The notes beneath the pieces were generated by a model. That model ran no database searches. It saw only the letters and a list, made by a program, of their open reading frames with translations, and was not told the origin of the DNA. From contig JADJTX010000009.1 of NCBI GenBank assembly GCA_016710985.1, positions 124,001 through 188,000 on the forward strand: a stretch of DNA of 64,000 nt. Reading direction: 5' to 3'. Below are positions 15,903 through 24,866 of the stretch, in pieces. The stretch comes from Ignavibacteria bacterium (GTDB taxonomy: Bacteria > Bacteroidota > Ignavibacteria > Tepidaquicellales > Tepidaquicellaceae). Both the position numbers and the translations under genes were made by a program. The stretch's first letter is position 1. Every line of letters begins with the position of its first letter.

Positions 15903-17414
15903 TTGTCAGACAAAGACTACATTGCTTCGGGCTATAATGAAGAAATAAAATCTTCTCCTCTATTCAGCCATGACCTTGCACCAATAGTAAAATCAGAACG
16001 GACCTGGGGCACATGGAATTATGCAGCGTTATGGATAAGCATGAGTCTTTGCATTCCGACTTATATGCTGGCAAGTTCGCTTATCGACGGGGGCATGAAC
16101 TGGTGGCAGGCGATCCTTACTATCTTTTTGGGAAATTCGATAGTTCTGATCCCGATGATACTCAACGGAAGAGCTGGTACTAAATACGGAATACCGTTTC
16201 CCGTTTTTGCAAGAGCAAGTTTCGGAGTAAAAGGAGCTAACATTCCCGCGATGCTGAGAGCGATAGTTGCGTGCGGATGGTTTGGTATTCAGACATGGAT
16301 AGGAGGATTTGCAATATATCAGATGCTTAGAGTTTGGTTTCCTTCACTCGATAATCTTCCGATGGTCTTTCCGGAGTTGTTCGGACTTGAAACAGGACCG
16401 GCGATCACGTTTTTTATATTTTGGTTAATTAATATGTATGTTGTTTATCTTGGAGTTGACAGCATAAAGAAATTACTTGTTTTCAAAGCTTACTTTCTTC
16501 CTTTAGCTGCCCTTGCTCTAATGTTCTGGGCTATATCTGAAACAGAAGGCTTAGGACCAATACTTGACCAGCCTTCAAAGTTTGCTTCAAGCACAGAGTT
16601 CTGGCATTTCTTCTTTCCGGCGCTGACAGGAATGGTCGGATTCTGGGCAACTCTTTCACTTAACATTCCCGACTTTACACGTTATGCAAAAAGCCAGAAG
16701 GCTCAGATCAACGGACAGATAATCGGACTTCCGCCATCTATGACCTTGTTTGCGTTCATTGGTGTTGTAGTCACATCAGCGACAGTTATAATTTACGGAG
16801 AAACAATCTGGGATCCGGTTGTACTTGCCGGAAAATTTGAAAGCAAAATCTTAGTCAGCGTTACAATGATATGCATTGCGATCTCAACACTTGCAACCAA
16901 CATAGCAGCAAATATCGTCAGTCCGGCAAATGACTTTGCAAATCTTGCTCCGGGAAAAATTGATTTCAGAAAAGGAGGATATATTACCGGTGTGATAGGC
17001 ATTTTAATTTTTCCGTGGAAATTAATTGCCGATCCAAGCGGATATATTTTCAAATGGCTGATCGCATATTCAAGTTTGCTTGGACCTGTCGGCGGAATAA
17101 TGATTGCAGATTATTTTTTCATTCGCAGACAAACTCTGAATCTTGATGATCTTTATAAAGAAAACGGAGAATATACATATACAAACGGCTTTAACAAATA
17201 TGCAGTGATAGCATTAGTTATAGGTATTCTTCCAAACGTACCGGGATTTTTAAAGACGGTGGGTTTGGTGAGTACAGATAATATTCCTGACTGGATATCG
17301 CATTTATATAACTATGCATGGTTTGTCGAGTTTTGTGTATCCTTTGTTGTTTATTATTTTTTAATGAGAAAATATTCTGAAAAAGATTTACCACTAAGGG
17401 ACGAAGGACACTAA
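15903..17414 (+). CDS. NCS1 family nucleobase/allantoin:cation symporter
   Basis: A 503-residue polytopic membrane protein of the nucleobase:cation symporter-1 family (cytosine, uracil, hydantoin or allantoin uptake). Family landmarks include ERTWGTWNYAALWISMSLCIPTYML at the N-terminus, FPVFARASFGVKGANIPAMLRAIVACGWFGIQTWIGG, ATLSLNIPDFTRYAK in the middle, and a late SSLLGPVGGIMIADYFFIRR segment, with about twelve membrane spans. The start is a TTG at 15903; the next ATG would cut the first membrane-entry motif. The gene is 129 bases upstream of dihydropyrimidinase, which points to pyrimidines or hydantoins as cargo. The last seven codons lie inside a repeat arm (17391 onward). Confidence 0.93.
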   Translation: MSDKDYIASGYNEEIKSSPLFSHDLAPIVKSERTWGTWNYAALWISMSLCIPTYMLASSLIDGGMNWWQAILTIFLGNSIVLIPMILNGRAGTKYGIPFPVFARASFGVKGANIPAMLRAIVACGWFGIQTWIGGFAIYQMLRVWFPSLDNLPMVFPELFGLETGPAITFFIFWLINMYVVYLGVDSIKKLLVFKAYFLPLAALALMFWAISETEGLGPILDQPSKFASSTEFWHFFFPALTGMVGFWATLSLNIPDFTRYAKSQKAQINGQIIGLPPSMTLFAFIGVVVTSATVIIYGETIWDPVVLAGKFESKILVSVTMICIAISTLATNIAANIVSPANDFANLAPGKIDFRKGGYITGVIGILIFPWKLIADPSGYIFKWLIAYSSLLGPVGGIMIADYFFIRRQTLNLDDLYKENGEYTYTNGFNKYAVIALVIGILPNVPGFLKTVGLVSTDNIPDWISHLYNYAWFVEFCVSFVVYYFLMRKYSEKDLPLRDEGH

Positions 17415-17522
17415 GAACAAAGTATTCAATTAATTGCGAAGATATTTGAGAATTTATAAATAGACATAAGTGTAAGAAAAAACAATTTTCCTCCTTTGTG
17501 CCTTAGTGCCATAGTGATAAAA
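17391..17522. repeat. CACTAAG-type inverted repeat overlapping the end of the transporter gene
   Basis: The left arm (about 17391-17417) reads ACCACTAAGGGACGAAGGAC and then ACTAAG. The right arm (about 17491-17520) carries the complementary words TTTGTGCCTTAGTGCC and ATAGTGATAA. They face each other across about 70 AT-rich bases between the NCS1 transporter and hydA. The left arm encodes the last residues (PLRDEGH) of the transporter, so the element has invaded or supplied the 3' end of the coding region. Confidence 0.75.
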
Positions 17523-17543
17523 AAAATAATTTAAATATTTTAT

Positions 17544-18926
17544 ATGTCAATCTTAATTAAAAACGGTCGTGTGATCACCGCATCAGAAGATTACACAGCA
17601 GACATTTTCATCGAAGGTGAAAAAATTTCTGAGATAGGAAAAGATCTAAAGGTAAAAGCAGATGAAGAAATCGATGCTTCCGGAAAATTGATTTTTCCGG
17701 GTGGTATTGATCCGCATGTTCATCTCGATATGCCGTTCATGGGAACCTTCTCGAGCGATAACTACGAAACAGGAACTCTCGCTGCACTTCACGGAGGGAC
17801 GACAATGGTGATAGATTTCATTTTACAGACTCAGGGGAAATCACTGCACAATGCACTGGATGAATGGCGGGGACGGTCTGACGGAAATTGTTACGGAGAC
17901 TATTCTTTCCATATGGCTGTGACGGATTTTAATGATGAGACAAAAAAAGAAATTAAAGATCTGATTGATAAGGAAGGAATAACTTCTTTCAAAACTTTCA
18001 TGGCTTACAAAGGTGCGCTTATGATAGATGACAGACAGATGATCGGGCTGATGAATGAAGTTCGTGACCGAGGCGGACTTGTGACAGTTCATGCAACTAA
18101 CGGTGACATGATAGATTTTCTTATTGCAAAACACAGAGGCGAAGGAAAGCTTTCCCCCTTATATCATTATTTATCACAACCGGAAATTACTGAAGCCGAG
18201 GCGACGGGAAGATTTGCTGACATGGCTTATCACACAGATGTACCCGCCTATATTGTTCACATGACCTGTGAAGGCGCATTGAATCAGATCCGTGATGCAA
18301 CACGAAGAAATCAGAAAGTTTTTGTTGAAACCTGCATTCAATATTTAATTCTCGATGCTTCACTTTATGAAAAAGATTTCGAAGGAGCAAAATGGGTGAT
18401 GAGTCCGCCGCTTCGTGAGAAGAAAGATCAGGCAACTCTCTGGGCGGGATTAAATCAGGGGCTTGTACAGGTAGTAGGAACGGATCACTGCCCTTTTGAA
18501 TGGAATAAAAAATTAATGGGAGAAAAGGATTTTTCAAAAATTCCGAACGGCCATCCTGCGATTGAACACAGGATGGAATTACTTTTTTCAGAAGGAGTGG
18601 ACAAAGGAAAGATCAGTTTGAATAAATATGTAGAGGCTACTTCGACAAATGCTGCAAAGATATTCGGAATGTTTCCGCAGAAAGGAACTATCGGAATTGG
18701 TGCAGATGCAGATATCGTTATCTTTGATCCAACGAAAAAGCATACTTTATCAGCGAAGACACATCATATGAATGTTGATTATTCGGGATATGAAGGCTGG
18801 GATGTGACAGGTAAGGTTGAGACTGTTTTGCTGAGAGGTAAAGTGGCAATTGATAAAGGAAAAGAGAAGATAAAAAAAGGTTACGGAAAATTTATAAAGA
18901 GAGGAAAAGTGTCGAAGATCGTTTGA
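17544..18926 (+). CDS. hydA: Dihydropyrimidinase (D-hydantoinase)
   Basis: A binuclear-zinc amidohydrolase that opens the ring of dihydrouracil, dihydrothymine or hydantoins, the second step of reductive pyrimidine breakdown. In the 460-residue protein the metal ligands are visible: GGIDPHVHLDMPF near 52-64, the carboxylated lysine in SFKTFMAYKG near 148-157, VHATNGD and VHMTCEGA for the His ligands, and GTDHCPF for the Asp. The C-terminus GADADIVIFDP is typical. With the adjacent NCS1 transporter it forms an uptake-and-hydrolysis module. Dihydropyrimidine dehydrogenase is not in this window. A broken membrane-protein gene follows 24 bases downstream. Confidence 0.94.
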   Translation: MSILIKNGRVITASEDYTADIFIEGEKISEIGKDLKVKADEEIDASGKLIFPGGIDPHVHLDMPFMGTFSSDNYETGTLAALHGGTTMVIDFILQTQGKSLHNALDEWRGRSDGNCYGDYSFHMAVTDFNDETKKEIKDLIDKEGITSFKTFMAYKGALMIDDRQMIGLMNEVRDRGGLVTVHATNGDMIDFLIAKHRGEGKLSPLYHYLSQPEITEAEATGRFADMAYHTDVPAYIVHMTCEGALNQIRDATRRNQKVFVETCIQYLILDASLYEKDFEGAKWVMSPPLREKKDQATLWAGLNQGLVQVVGTDHCPFEWNKKLMGEKDFSKIPNGHPAIEHRMELLFSEGVDKGKISLNKYVEATSTNAAKIFGMFPQKGTIGIGADADIVIFDPTKKHTLSAKTHHMNVDYSGYEGWDVTGKVETVLLRGKVAIDKGKEKIKKGYGKFIKRGKVSKIV

Positions 18927-18950
18927 AACTAATTTTCATTAAACCGGACA

Positions 18951-19365
18951 TTGCAAAACGCCAAAGACATTACAGAAGTAATAAAAACATTGCTCAGATA
19001 GTTGCTATTTTATTGGCAGGTATCTGGACATGTATTCGGACAAAAGAAAGTCTGTACGTGCAGATGTCAGCGGCAGTCTGGCCTGGGAAAGCTCTTTTAA
19101 TGACAATATATGCCGCGCAGTTTTTAAAGTAGTATTACAGAATACAGGCAACTCTACTTTTGAAATTTCAAAAGTTCACCTTCAGGCGTGGCTCTTCGAT
19201 AAAACTCATGACACTTCTAAAAAGATAACCTTTCTCGATATCGATAAGATACAATCCTCAGGGGAAAAAATTTTTGATAAAGTCTATGAAACAGAAAAAG
19301 ATGACAAAGGAAATGAGAAGTTAATTCCTTTTGTTAATCGCTATCCGCCGGAGTCCATCATTTGA
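18951..19365 (+). pseudogene. Membrane-anchored hypothetical protein, frame-disrupted
   Basis: Three reading frames can be stitched into one sensible protein. From a TTG at 18951 comes MQNAKDITEVIK, then (after one missing base in the A run at 18983-18987) NIAQIVAILLAGIWTCIRTK, a membrane segment. After another missing base in the A run at 19042-19045 comes RADVSGSLAWESS and a soluble beta-rich domain, AVFKVVLQNTGNSTFEISKV. A third shift follows near the end (19360). Proteins with one N-terminal span followed by such a domain are common hypotheticals. Each break is repaired by one base in a homopolymer, so assembly error is as likely as decay. It was probably co-transcribed with hydA. Confidence 0.6.
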
Positions 19366-19469
19366 AGGGAGGAACGGCATTAGTCCAAAGTGGATGACAA
19401 CATCATGGGACAAGGTATGCAATGTCAGGAATCCGGAATGAAATAAATTCATTAACTCTCTTTTAAAAT

Positions 19470-21176
19470 ATGAAAATTTTAACAATTACAATTTTACTTA
19501 TACTAATCTCCGGTTATAATTCATACTCTCAATGGTCAAGTGATCCCAATCTGAATCTTCAAGTCTGCGGAGCTTCAGGAGAACAGGCGTTACCAAAGGT
19601 TGCAAACGCAAACAACAACGGAACTTATATTAGCTGGTTTGATAGCAGAAACGGAAGCTATGCCGTTTATCTGATCAGATTAAATGCATTAGGGATAATC
19701 ATGATGAGTGAAACACTTATAAGTAATAATCCTCAAAGCACCTCATTAGTTGATTACGATATGATAGCTGATGACAGCGGTAATGCAATAATTGCATTTA
19801 CCGATACAAGAAACGGTTCAAACATTAATCCTTTCGTTTACAAGATAAGCCCGCAGGGAAATTTTCTGTGGGGAGTTAACGGGATAACATTAGCCAATGA
19901 TGCAAATACATATCAGCCAAATCCTAAGTTAGCAAAGACAACTGATAACAGTATTGTTGTCACTTGGGTATATAGTTCTACTCCGAATAAAATTGCATTT
20001 CAAAAAATTTCTCCGGGAGGAGTTAAACAATGGGGAGCTGATCCGGTCTATCTTTCAGGGACAGGCGCTGAAAATTTTACTTACCCTTCACTTGTAACTT
20101 CGGATAACAATTCAGTAATAGCTTTATGGTCAGGATATACAGGTTCTTTTTTAAATCCGGGTAATTACAAATTATATACGCAGAAATTTTCTTCAACAGG
20201 TTCAATGGTATGGAAAGATACAGTTTACAATCTTGGAAGAATCACGGGATTCTTTACGCCTAAAATATTTACTGACGGAAGTAACGGAGCTTTGTATGTA
20301 TGGGAGGATGACAGGAATTCTGTAAATTTACGAAGTTCGTTTGTACAGCATTACTCTTCTGACGGAGCAAGAATTTTCCCTTTGAACGGAGCAGAAATAT
20401 CTACCGAAGCAGGTGTAAATAAATTTGACGCATGGGCTTCGTATATGACATCAACCAATGAAACTTATCTCGTATGGAAAAGCTCTAACAGTCTTCAAAG
20501 CCAGTTTGCAATTTACGGACAAAGACTCTCGTCTAATGGGGGAAGATTATGGAGTGATAATGGAAAAGAATTCGTGCCGTTCAGCAGCAATTCGTATATC
20601 AATCAGGTTTGTTTTTCATATGATACTAATATTGTGTATGCTTTTAATGAAGCCATATTCGGCAGCAATAATAATTTACAGAAAGCATTCACTGCAGATA
20701 GAAATGGCGTTTTAGGATGGACAGGTTCAGTAATAGATGTAAGCAGTGTGCTAAGTGAAAAGTCTAAAGTTGTCGCAACCATTGGCAACGGTATGACAAA
20801 GATTGTATGGTCAGACGGAAGAAATGGCGCTTCCGATATTTATGCTCAGAATGTTAATGCAAACGGAACACTTGGAAATACAGGAGTATTTGTTAGCAGC
20901 AACATTGAGCCGGTTAAATATTCTTTATCACAAAATTATCCAAATCCTTTTAATCCTGCAACAGTCATTCGTTATTCGTTAAATGAAAATCGTACCGTAA
21001 CATTAAAAATATTTGATGCTCTCGGAAAAGACATAGCAACATTGGTTAGTCAAAAGCAAAGTGCAGGATCTTATGAAGTTACATTCGACGGATCAAAATT
21101 AGCAAGCGGATTGTATTTTTATACTTTAGATGCCGGGGATTTCAGAGAAGCAAGAAGTATGCTTCTCGTTAAATAA
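19470..21176 (+). CDS. Secreted beta-rich protein with type IX sorting domain
   Basis: A 568-residue exported protein with a signal peptide (residues 1-20). Its long extracellular region is made of repeated beta units with the motifs ISWFDSRNGSY, IAFTDTRNGS, YVWEDDRN and IVWSDGRNGASDIYAQ. These resemble propeller-like D-x-R-N-G blades. It ends in a T9SS type A sorting domain: LSQNYPNPFNPATVIRYSL, TLKIFDALGKDIATLV, GSKLASGLYFYTL and SMLLVK. No enzyme motif was identified. It is probably a surface or secreted binding protein. Transcription may include the small outer-membrane-type gene that follows 41 bases later. Confidence 0.88.
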   Translation: MKILTITILLILISGYNSYSQWSSDPNLNLQVCGASGEQALPKVANANNNGTYISWFDSRNGSYAVYLIRLNALGIIMMSETLISNNPQSTSLVDYDMIADDSGNAIIAFTDTRNGSNINPFVYKISPQGNFLWGVNGITLANDANTYQPNPKLAKTTDNSIVVTWVYSSTPNKIAFQKISPGGVKQWGADPVYLSGTGAENFTYPSLVTSDNNSVIALWSGYTGSFLNPGNYKLYTQKFSSTGSMVWKDTVYNLGRITGFFTPKIFTDGSNGALYVWEDDRNSVNLRSSFVQHYSSDGARIFPLNGAEISTEAGVNKFDAWASYMTSTNETYLVWKSSNSLQSQFAIYGQRLSSNGGRLWSDNGKEFVPFSSNSYINQVCFSYDTNIVYAFNEAIFGSNNNLQKAFTADRNGVLGWTGSVIDVSSVLSEKSKVVATIGNGMTKIVWSDGRNGASDIYAQNVNANGTLGNTGVFVSSNIEPVKYSLSQNYPNPFNPATVIRYSLNENRTVTLKIFDALGKDIATLVSQKQSAGSYEVTFDGSKLASGLYFYTLDAGDFREARSMLLVK

Positions 21177-21217
21177 TTAAAATAGTTAATTGGACGATTC
21201 TTTAAATAGTAGAATAA

Positions 21218-21793
21218 ATGTTTCATTATTTTAAATTTAATATTTTAGTATCTGTTTTTATTTTCGTTTTATTTGGCAGCACAGCATTTTCTCAGAAAGA
21301 TCACGAAGAGTTTAATCTGAATTTTCCCTCAAGTTTAAATGAAATTGAATCAGCTTCATCGATAAGTACTTATAAGATCATAGCATTTCTGTTTCCGTTA
21401 AATCCTATCTTTCTTGTTGAGGACAAACGATTTTATGCAGGCATTACAAAGGAGTTCTCAATCGGGGCGTTTCCTTACGGCAGAGCCGCGGCTGAATATT
21501 CATTGATATTCAGAAAGACGAGACTGAATCAGTTGAGGTTTTCTTACAACTTCGACATACCTCTTGAAGTCTCGGATTTCGGGGCGTTTATGCTCACTGT
21601 CGGTGCCGGGTATTTTACTGATTTTTACAAGGAAGGATTTTTCCCGCAGGCATCTTTAAACATCATGCTGCCTTTTAATGACAATATCGGAATTAATGCA
21701 TACATAAAGTTCAGAAATACATTCGTGACAGATGATAACGAATCTGATATTTTTGATTTCTCTTTAGGACTTGCAACCTTTGTTTACCTGTAA
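21218..21793 (+). CDS. Probable outer-membrane beta-barrel protein, hypothetical
   Basis: A 191-residue protein with a signal peptide (about residues 10-26, ending near AFSQ). Alternating aromatic/hydrophobic strands follow, such as RFYAGITKEFSIGAFPYGRAAAEYSLIF, FMLTVGAGYFTDF and IGINAYIKFRNTF, and the chain ends on FSLGLATFVYL. That pattern suits a small eight-stranded outer-membrane barrel or an export-associated beta protein. No named family was recognised. It follows a T9SS cargo gene and is convergent with pgl, with 12 bases between stops. Confidence 0.65.
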   Translation: MFHYFKFNILVSVFIFVLFGSTAFSQKDHEEFNLNFPSSLNEIESASSISTYKIIAFLFPLNPIFLVEDKRFYAGITKEFSIGAFPYGRAAAEYSLIFRKTRLNQLRFSYNFDIPLEVSDFGAFMLTVGAGYFTDFYKEGFFPQASLNIMLPFNDNIGINAYIKFRNTFVTDDNESDIFDFSLGLATFVYL

Positions 21794-21805
21794 GTTGTGA
21801 GTAAT

Positions 21806-22543
21806 TTATCCGCTCTGTCCGAACGCTTCTTTATCCAGATACCAGTTCAATTCTCCGTTTGTTAATTCAATATGAGCTGCCGGAAAATTCAAATAACCAT
21901 TCTTCTCTTCAAATATAATCTTAATAATATCAGATTTACTTTTTCCGGTTACTAAAAAATATACGCGGTCCGAATTATTAATTACTCTGCCGGTCAAAGT
22001 TATTCTCTTCTGTCCTGATACCGGATGAACAGCAACTGCGCATATTTCATTCGAATCTAATATTTCCATCTGATCAGGAAAGATCGAAGCTGTATGCCCG
22101 TCATCACCCATTCCAAGTAATGTCAGATCAAACCGGGGAAAGTTATTTTCAATTGTCAAATTCTCTTTTAAAACCTGAGAATATCGAATTGCTTCTTCTT
22201 CAGGTTCATTTTCTCCTGACACACGGTGAACATTCTCAACGGGGATTTCAATCTTGTTTAACAGATATTTCTCTGTCATCCCAAAATTGCTTTCAGAATC
22301 ATCCGGACGAACACATCTTTCATCAACCCAATAAAAATTTACACTCCGCCAGTCAATTTCATTCCTATAATTTTCTGCAAGGACTTCAAACAATAGCTTC
22401 GGAGTATTCCCGCCGGATAAGGCAATATTGATCTTCCCTTTTTTTAATATCACTTCATCACAGATTTTCTTAAACCCCGCTGCCATTGACTCAGCAAGGA
22501 GTATCGGTGTATCATATATTTTGATTTCTGTCTTTGTATTCAA
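21806..22543 (-). CDS. pgl: 6-phosphogluconolactonase
   Basis: This enzyme hydrolyses 6-phosphogluconolactone in the oxidative pentose phosphate pathway. The 245-residue protein is of the DevB/SOL type (not the beta-propeller type). Hallmarks are INIALSGGNTPKLLFEVL near 37-54, WVDERCVRPDDSESNFGMTEKYLL near 82-105, and LLGMGDDGHTASIFPD near 151-166, which holds the catalytic His. The gene lies 44 bases downstream of zwf, on the same strand. The two consecutive enzymes of the pathway are therefore probably co-expressed. Confidence 0.95.
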   Translation of the reverse strand: MNTKTEIKIYDTPILLAESMAAGFKKICDEVILKKGKINIALSGGNTPKLLFEVLAENYRNEIDWRSVNFYWVDERCVRPDDSESNFGMTEKYLLNKIEIPVENVHRVSGENEPEEEAIRYSQVLKENLTIENNFPRFDLTLLGMGDDGHTASIFPDQMEILDSNEICAVAVHPVSGQKRITLTGRVINNSDRVYFLVTGKSKSDIIKIIFEEKNGYLNFPAAHIELTNGELNWYLDKEAFGQSG

Positions 22544-22587
22544 GGAATATCAGAAAAATGTTAAATCTAAAATCGTAAATTTAAAAT

Positions 22588-24186
22588 CTAAAGCTCACAG
22601 AACTTGTCGTCATCAGTAAGATTCTTACAGGGATTCCTCCACGTAAAATCTTTACCTGCTATAAGATCATCCGCACAATCCGGTCCCCATGATCCGCCGG
22701 GATATCCGTAAACTTTTATTTTGGGAAATTCCTTCCATGCATCGAGTATTGGCTGAATGAATCTCCAGCAGGCTTCGACTGCATCAGCGCGGATAAAGAG
22801 AGTTGAATCACCGAGCATGCAGTCTAAAATTAATTTCCCGTAAGCGCTTGGAAGCTTTACATGCGACAGATCGGAATAATGAAAGTCCATGTTTACGTTC
22901 TGAACTTTAAACTCCGTCCCCGGCACTTTCATTGCAAATTTGATCAGTATACCTTCATCTGGCTGAATCCTGATTATGAGCATATTATATGATTCTGCAA
23001 TGTCATTTTTTCTTTTAAACAGTCTGTAAGGTGTCGCTTTGAAATGAATTACTAATTCTGTTGCACGTGTCGGTAATTTTTTTCCCGTACGAATGTAAAA
23101 CGGAACTCCTCCCCACCGCCAGTTATCAATAAAAAATTTCATTGCGATATATGTTTCCGTTCGTGAATGTAAGGTAACACCTTCTTCTTCCCTGTATCCG
23201 GAAGATCTCAGGCCGCGGATCATTGAGCTGATGTACTGGCCTCTTATAACATTTTTTTCCACTTCCTCCACTTTAATCGGTCTCAATGCCTGAAAAACTT
23301 TTAATGATTCATCTCTTATTGATTTTGAATCAAAGACAGACGGCGGTTCCATTGCAGCATATCCCACCAGTTGCAGCAAATGATTCTGAACCATATCCCT
23401 TAACGTTCCTGAATTGTCGAAATATCCGCCGCGTCCCTCTATGCCTATGCTTTCAGAAGAAGTGATCTCTACATATTCTACATAATTTCTGTTCCAGATA
23501 GGCTCGAATATTCCGTTAGCAAATCTCGTTACTAAAATATTCTGAACGGATTCCTTTCCGAGATAATGATCAATTCTGTAGATCTGATTTTCCGTGAAAT
23601 AATGACTGACTTTTTTGTTAAGTTCAAGAGCCGATTCAAGATCATAGCCAAATGGTTTTTCTAATATAATTCTTGTCCATGAATCTTCTCTTACGGTTTT
23701 ATTTAATCCGCTTAACCCAAGGTTTTCAATTATTACAGGAATAGTATCCGGAGGAACAGCCATGTAAAATAAACGGTTGCCGTCTGTATTCTTTTTTTTG
23801 TCAAACTTATCAAGTTCAGTCTTAATATGTTTATATGAATTAATATCATGATACCCGGCTGAATAGTAAAATATATTCTTCTCAAACTCTTTCCAGCTAT
23901 CCTCAGAAAAATTATCCGGTTCATTAAATTCCTTAACTGACTCCTGCATTAATTTTCTGAAACTCACATGATCCAGCTCCTTCCTTGAAAATCCTATGAC
24001 CGTAAAGTTTTCCGGAAGCAGTTTTTCACAATACAGCTGAAACAAAGCAGGCATGAGCATCCGTTTAGTCAGATCTCCGCTCGCTCCGAAAATGACCATT
24101 ACACACGGTTCGGGAATCTTTGGCTTTTCAGTTTCGGTATCTTCTGCGGAAATTATTTTTCTTCTGATATCATTTTTATTTACCAC
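22588..24186 (-). CDS. zwf: Glucose-6-phosphate 1-dehydrogenase
   Basis: First enzyme of the oxidative pentose phosphate pathway, making NADPH and phosphogluconolactone. The 532-residue protein shows the dinucleotide motif VIFGASGDLTKRMLMPALF near 28-46, the substrate site RIDHYLGKESVQN near 204-216, EKPFGYDL, and WNRNYVEYVEITSSESIGIEGRGGYFD. The start appears to be GTG at 24186, because no ATG occurs before the nucleotide-binding motif. The GTG lies at the tip of a CACTAAG-type repeat arm (24182-24219). This puts the repeat exactly where the leader and promoter should be and may mean that regulation involves the element or that transcription comes from farther upstream. Confidence 0.95.
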   Translation of the reverse strand: MVNKNDIRRKIISAEDTETEKPKIPEPCVMVIFGASGDLTKRMLMPALFQLYCEKLLPENFTVIGFSRKELDHVSFRKLMQESVKEFNEPDNFSEDSWKEFEKNIFYYSAGYHDINSYKHIKTELDKFDKKKNTDGNRLFYMAVPPDTIPVIIENLGLSGLNKTVREDSWTRIILEKPFGYDLESALELNKKVSHYFTENQIYRIDHYLGKESVQNILVTRFANGIFEPIWNRNYVEYVEITSSESIGIEGRGGYFDNSGTLRDMVQNHLLQLVGYAAMEPPSVFDSKSIRDESLKVFQALRPIKVEEVEKNVIRGQYISSMIRGLRSSGYREEEGVTLHSRTETYIAMKFFIDNWRWGGVPFYIRTGKKLPTRATELVIHFKATPYRLFKRKNDIAESYNMLIIRIQPDEGILIKFAMKVPGTEFKVQNVNMDFHYSDLSHVKLPSAYGKLILDCMLGDSTLFIRADAVEACWRFIQPILDAWKEFPKIKVYGYPGGSWGPDCADDLIAGKDFTWRNPCKNLTDDDKFCEL

Positions 24187-24852
24187 TTGGGCACGAAGAA
24201 CTCGAAGGACACTAAGTAGAAAATTTTTTTAATTTTGCTTTTTGAATATTGTTGTCTCATATAAATATTATTCTACAGGAAGCTTAGAAAATTCTTCTGT
24301 TACAATTGGAACTAGTTGCTTTGTAATGTTTTGGCAATTAAAGTTTATTAATAGACCTTTTGGTTTTCCGGTTAACTTGAGATGAGATAATAGCTGAGCA
24401 CTGTAAAGAGAAATCATTGACTCTACTGCTTTTAACTCAACAATTACTAAACCTTCGACTAATAAATCAATTTTCAGAATAGTATTTAAATCTTTGCCCT
24501 TATAATAAATTGGTATAATAACCTGAGATTTTACTTCTAAATTATTAGACTTAAGTTCTTCAATCATACATTTTTCGTAAATTGATTCTAATAATCCGGG
24601 TCCTAAGTTCTTGTGAACTTCAATTGAACACCCGACAATCCTATAACAAATTTCATTAACGTATCTTTCTGTAATCATAGTTATCCTATTTTCAAAATTT
24701 GAATCAAAAAGTAAAAGAACTAAACAATAGAACTAAAATCAAAATACAATTATTTTGCTTAAAATTAAAGAATAGTTTATTTTAACAAGTTAACTATGTT
24801 TTATGAATTTATTCAAAAAATTTTCTTAGTGTTCTAAGTGCCTAAGTGGTAG
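24182..24852. repeat. Inverted CACTAAG-type arms enclosing the GxxExxY gene
   Basis: The left arm (about 24182-24219) reads ACCACTTGGGCACGAAGAAC and on to GGACACTAAGTAG. The right arm (about 24823-24852) is its imperfect reverse complement (TTCTTAGTGTTCTAAGTGCC then TAAGTGGTAG). The only gene between them is the GxxExxY protein at 24268-24678. The same arm family occurs at 25798-25926 without a gene and at 27706-28345 around another small gene. The layout resembles a small cassette or MITE-derived unit. Confidence 0.7.
24268..24678 (-). CDS. GxxExxY family protein (PD-(D/E)XK-like fold)
   Basis: A 136-residue member of the GxxExxY family. The name motif is present as GLLESIY at residues 28-34, preceded by AxEVHKxLGPG-type text (SIEVHKNLGPG). 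A nuclease-like core follows, ILKIDLLVEGLVIVELKAVESM, whose D...ExK pattern is that of PD-(D/E)XK enzymes. The family is widespread, often in several copies per genome, and its function is unknown. Here the gene sits alone between zwf and gnd and is bounded by inverted CACTAAG arms, which suggests it arrived as a mobile unit inside the sugar-phosphate operon. It has the same orientation as the flanking genes. Confidence 0.9.
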   Translation of the reverse strand: MITERYVNEICYRIVGCSIEVHKNLGPGLLESIYEKCMIEELKSNNLEVKSQVIIPIYYKGKDLNTILKIDLLVEGLVIVELKAVESMISLYSAQLLSHLKLTGKPKGLLINFNCQNITKQLVPIVTEEFSKLPVE

Positions 24853-24866
24853 AATAAAATTCTAAT

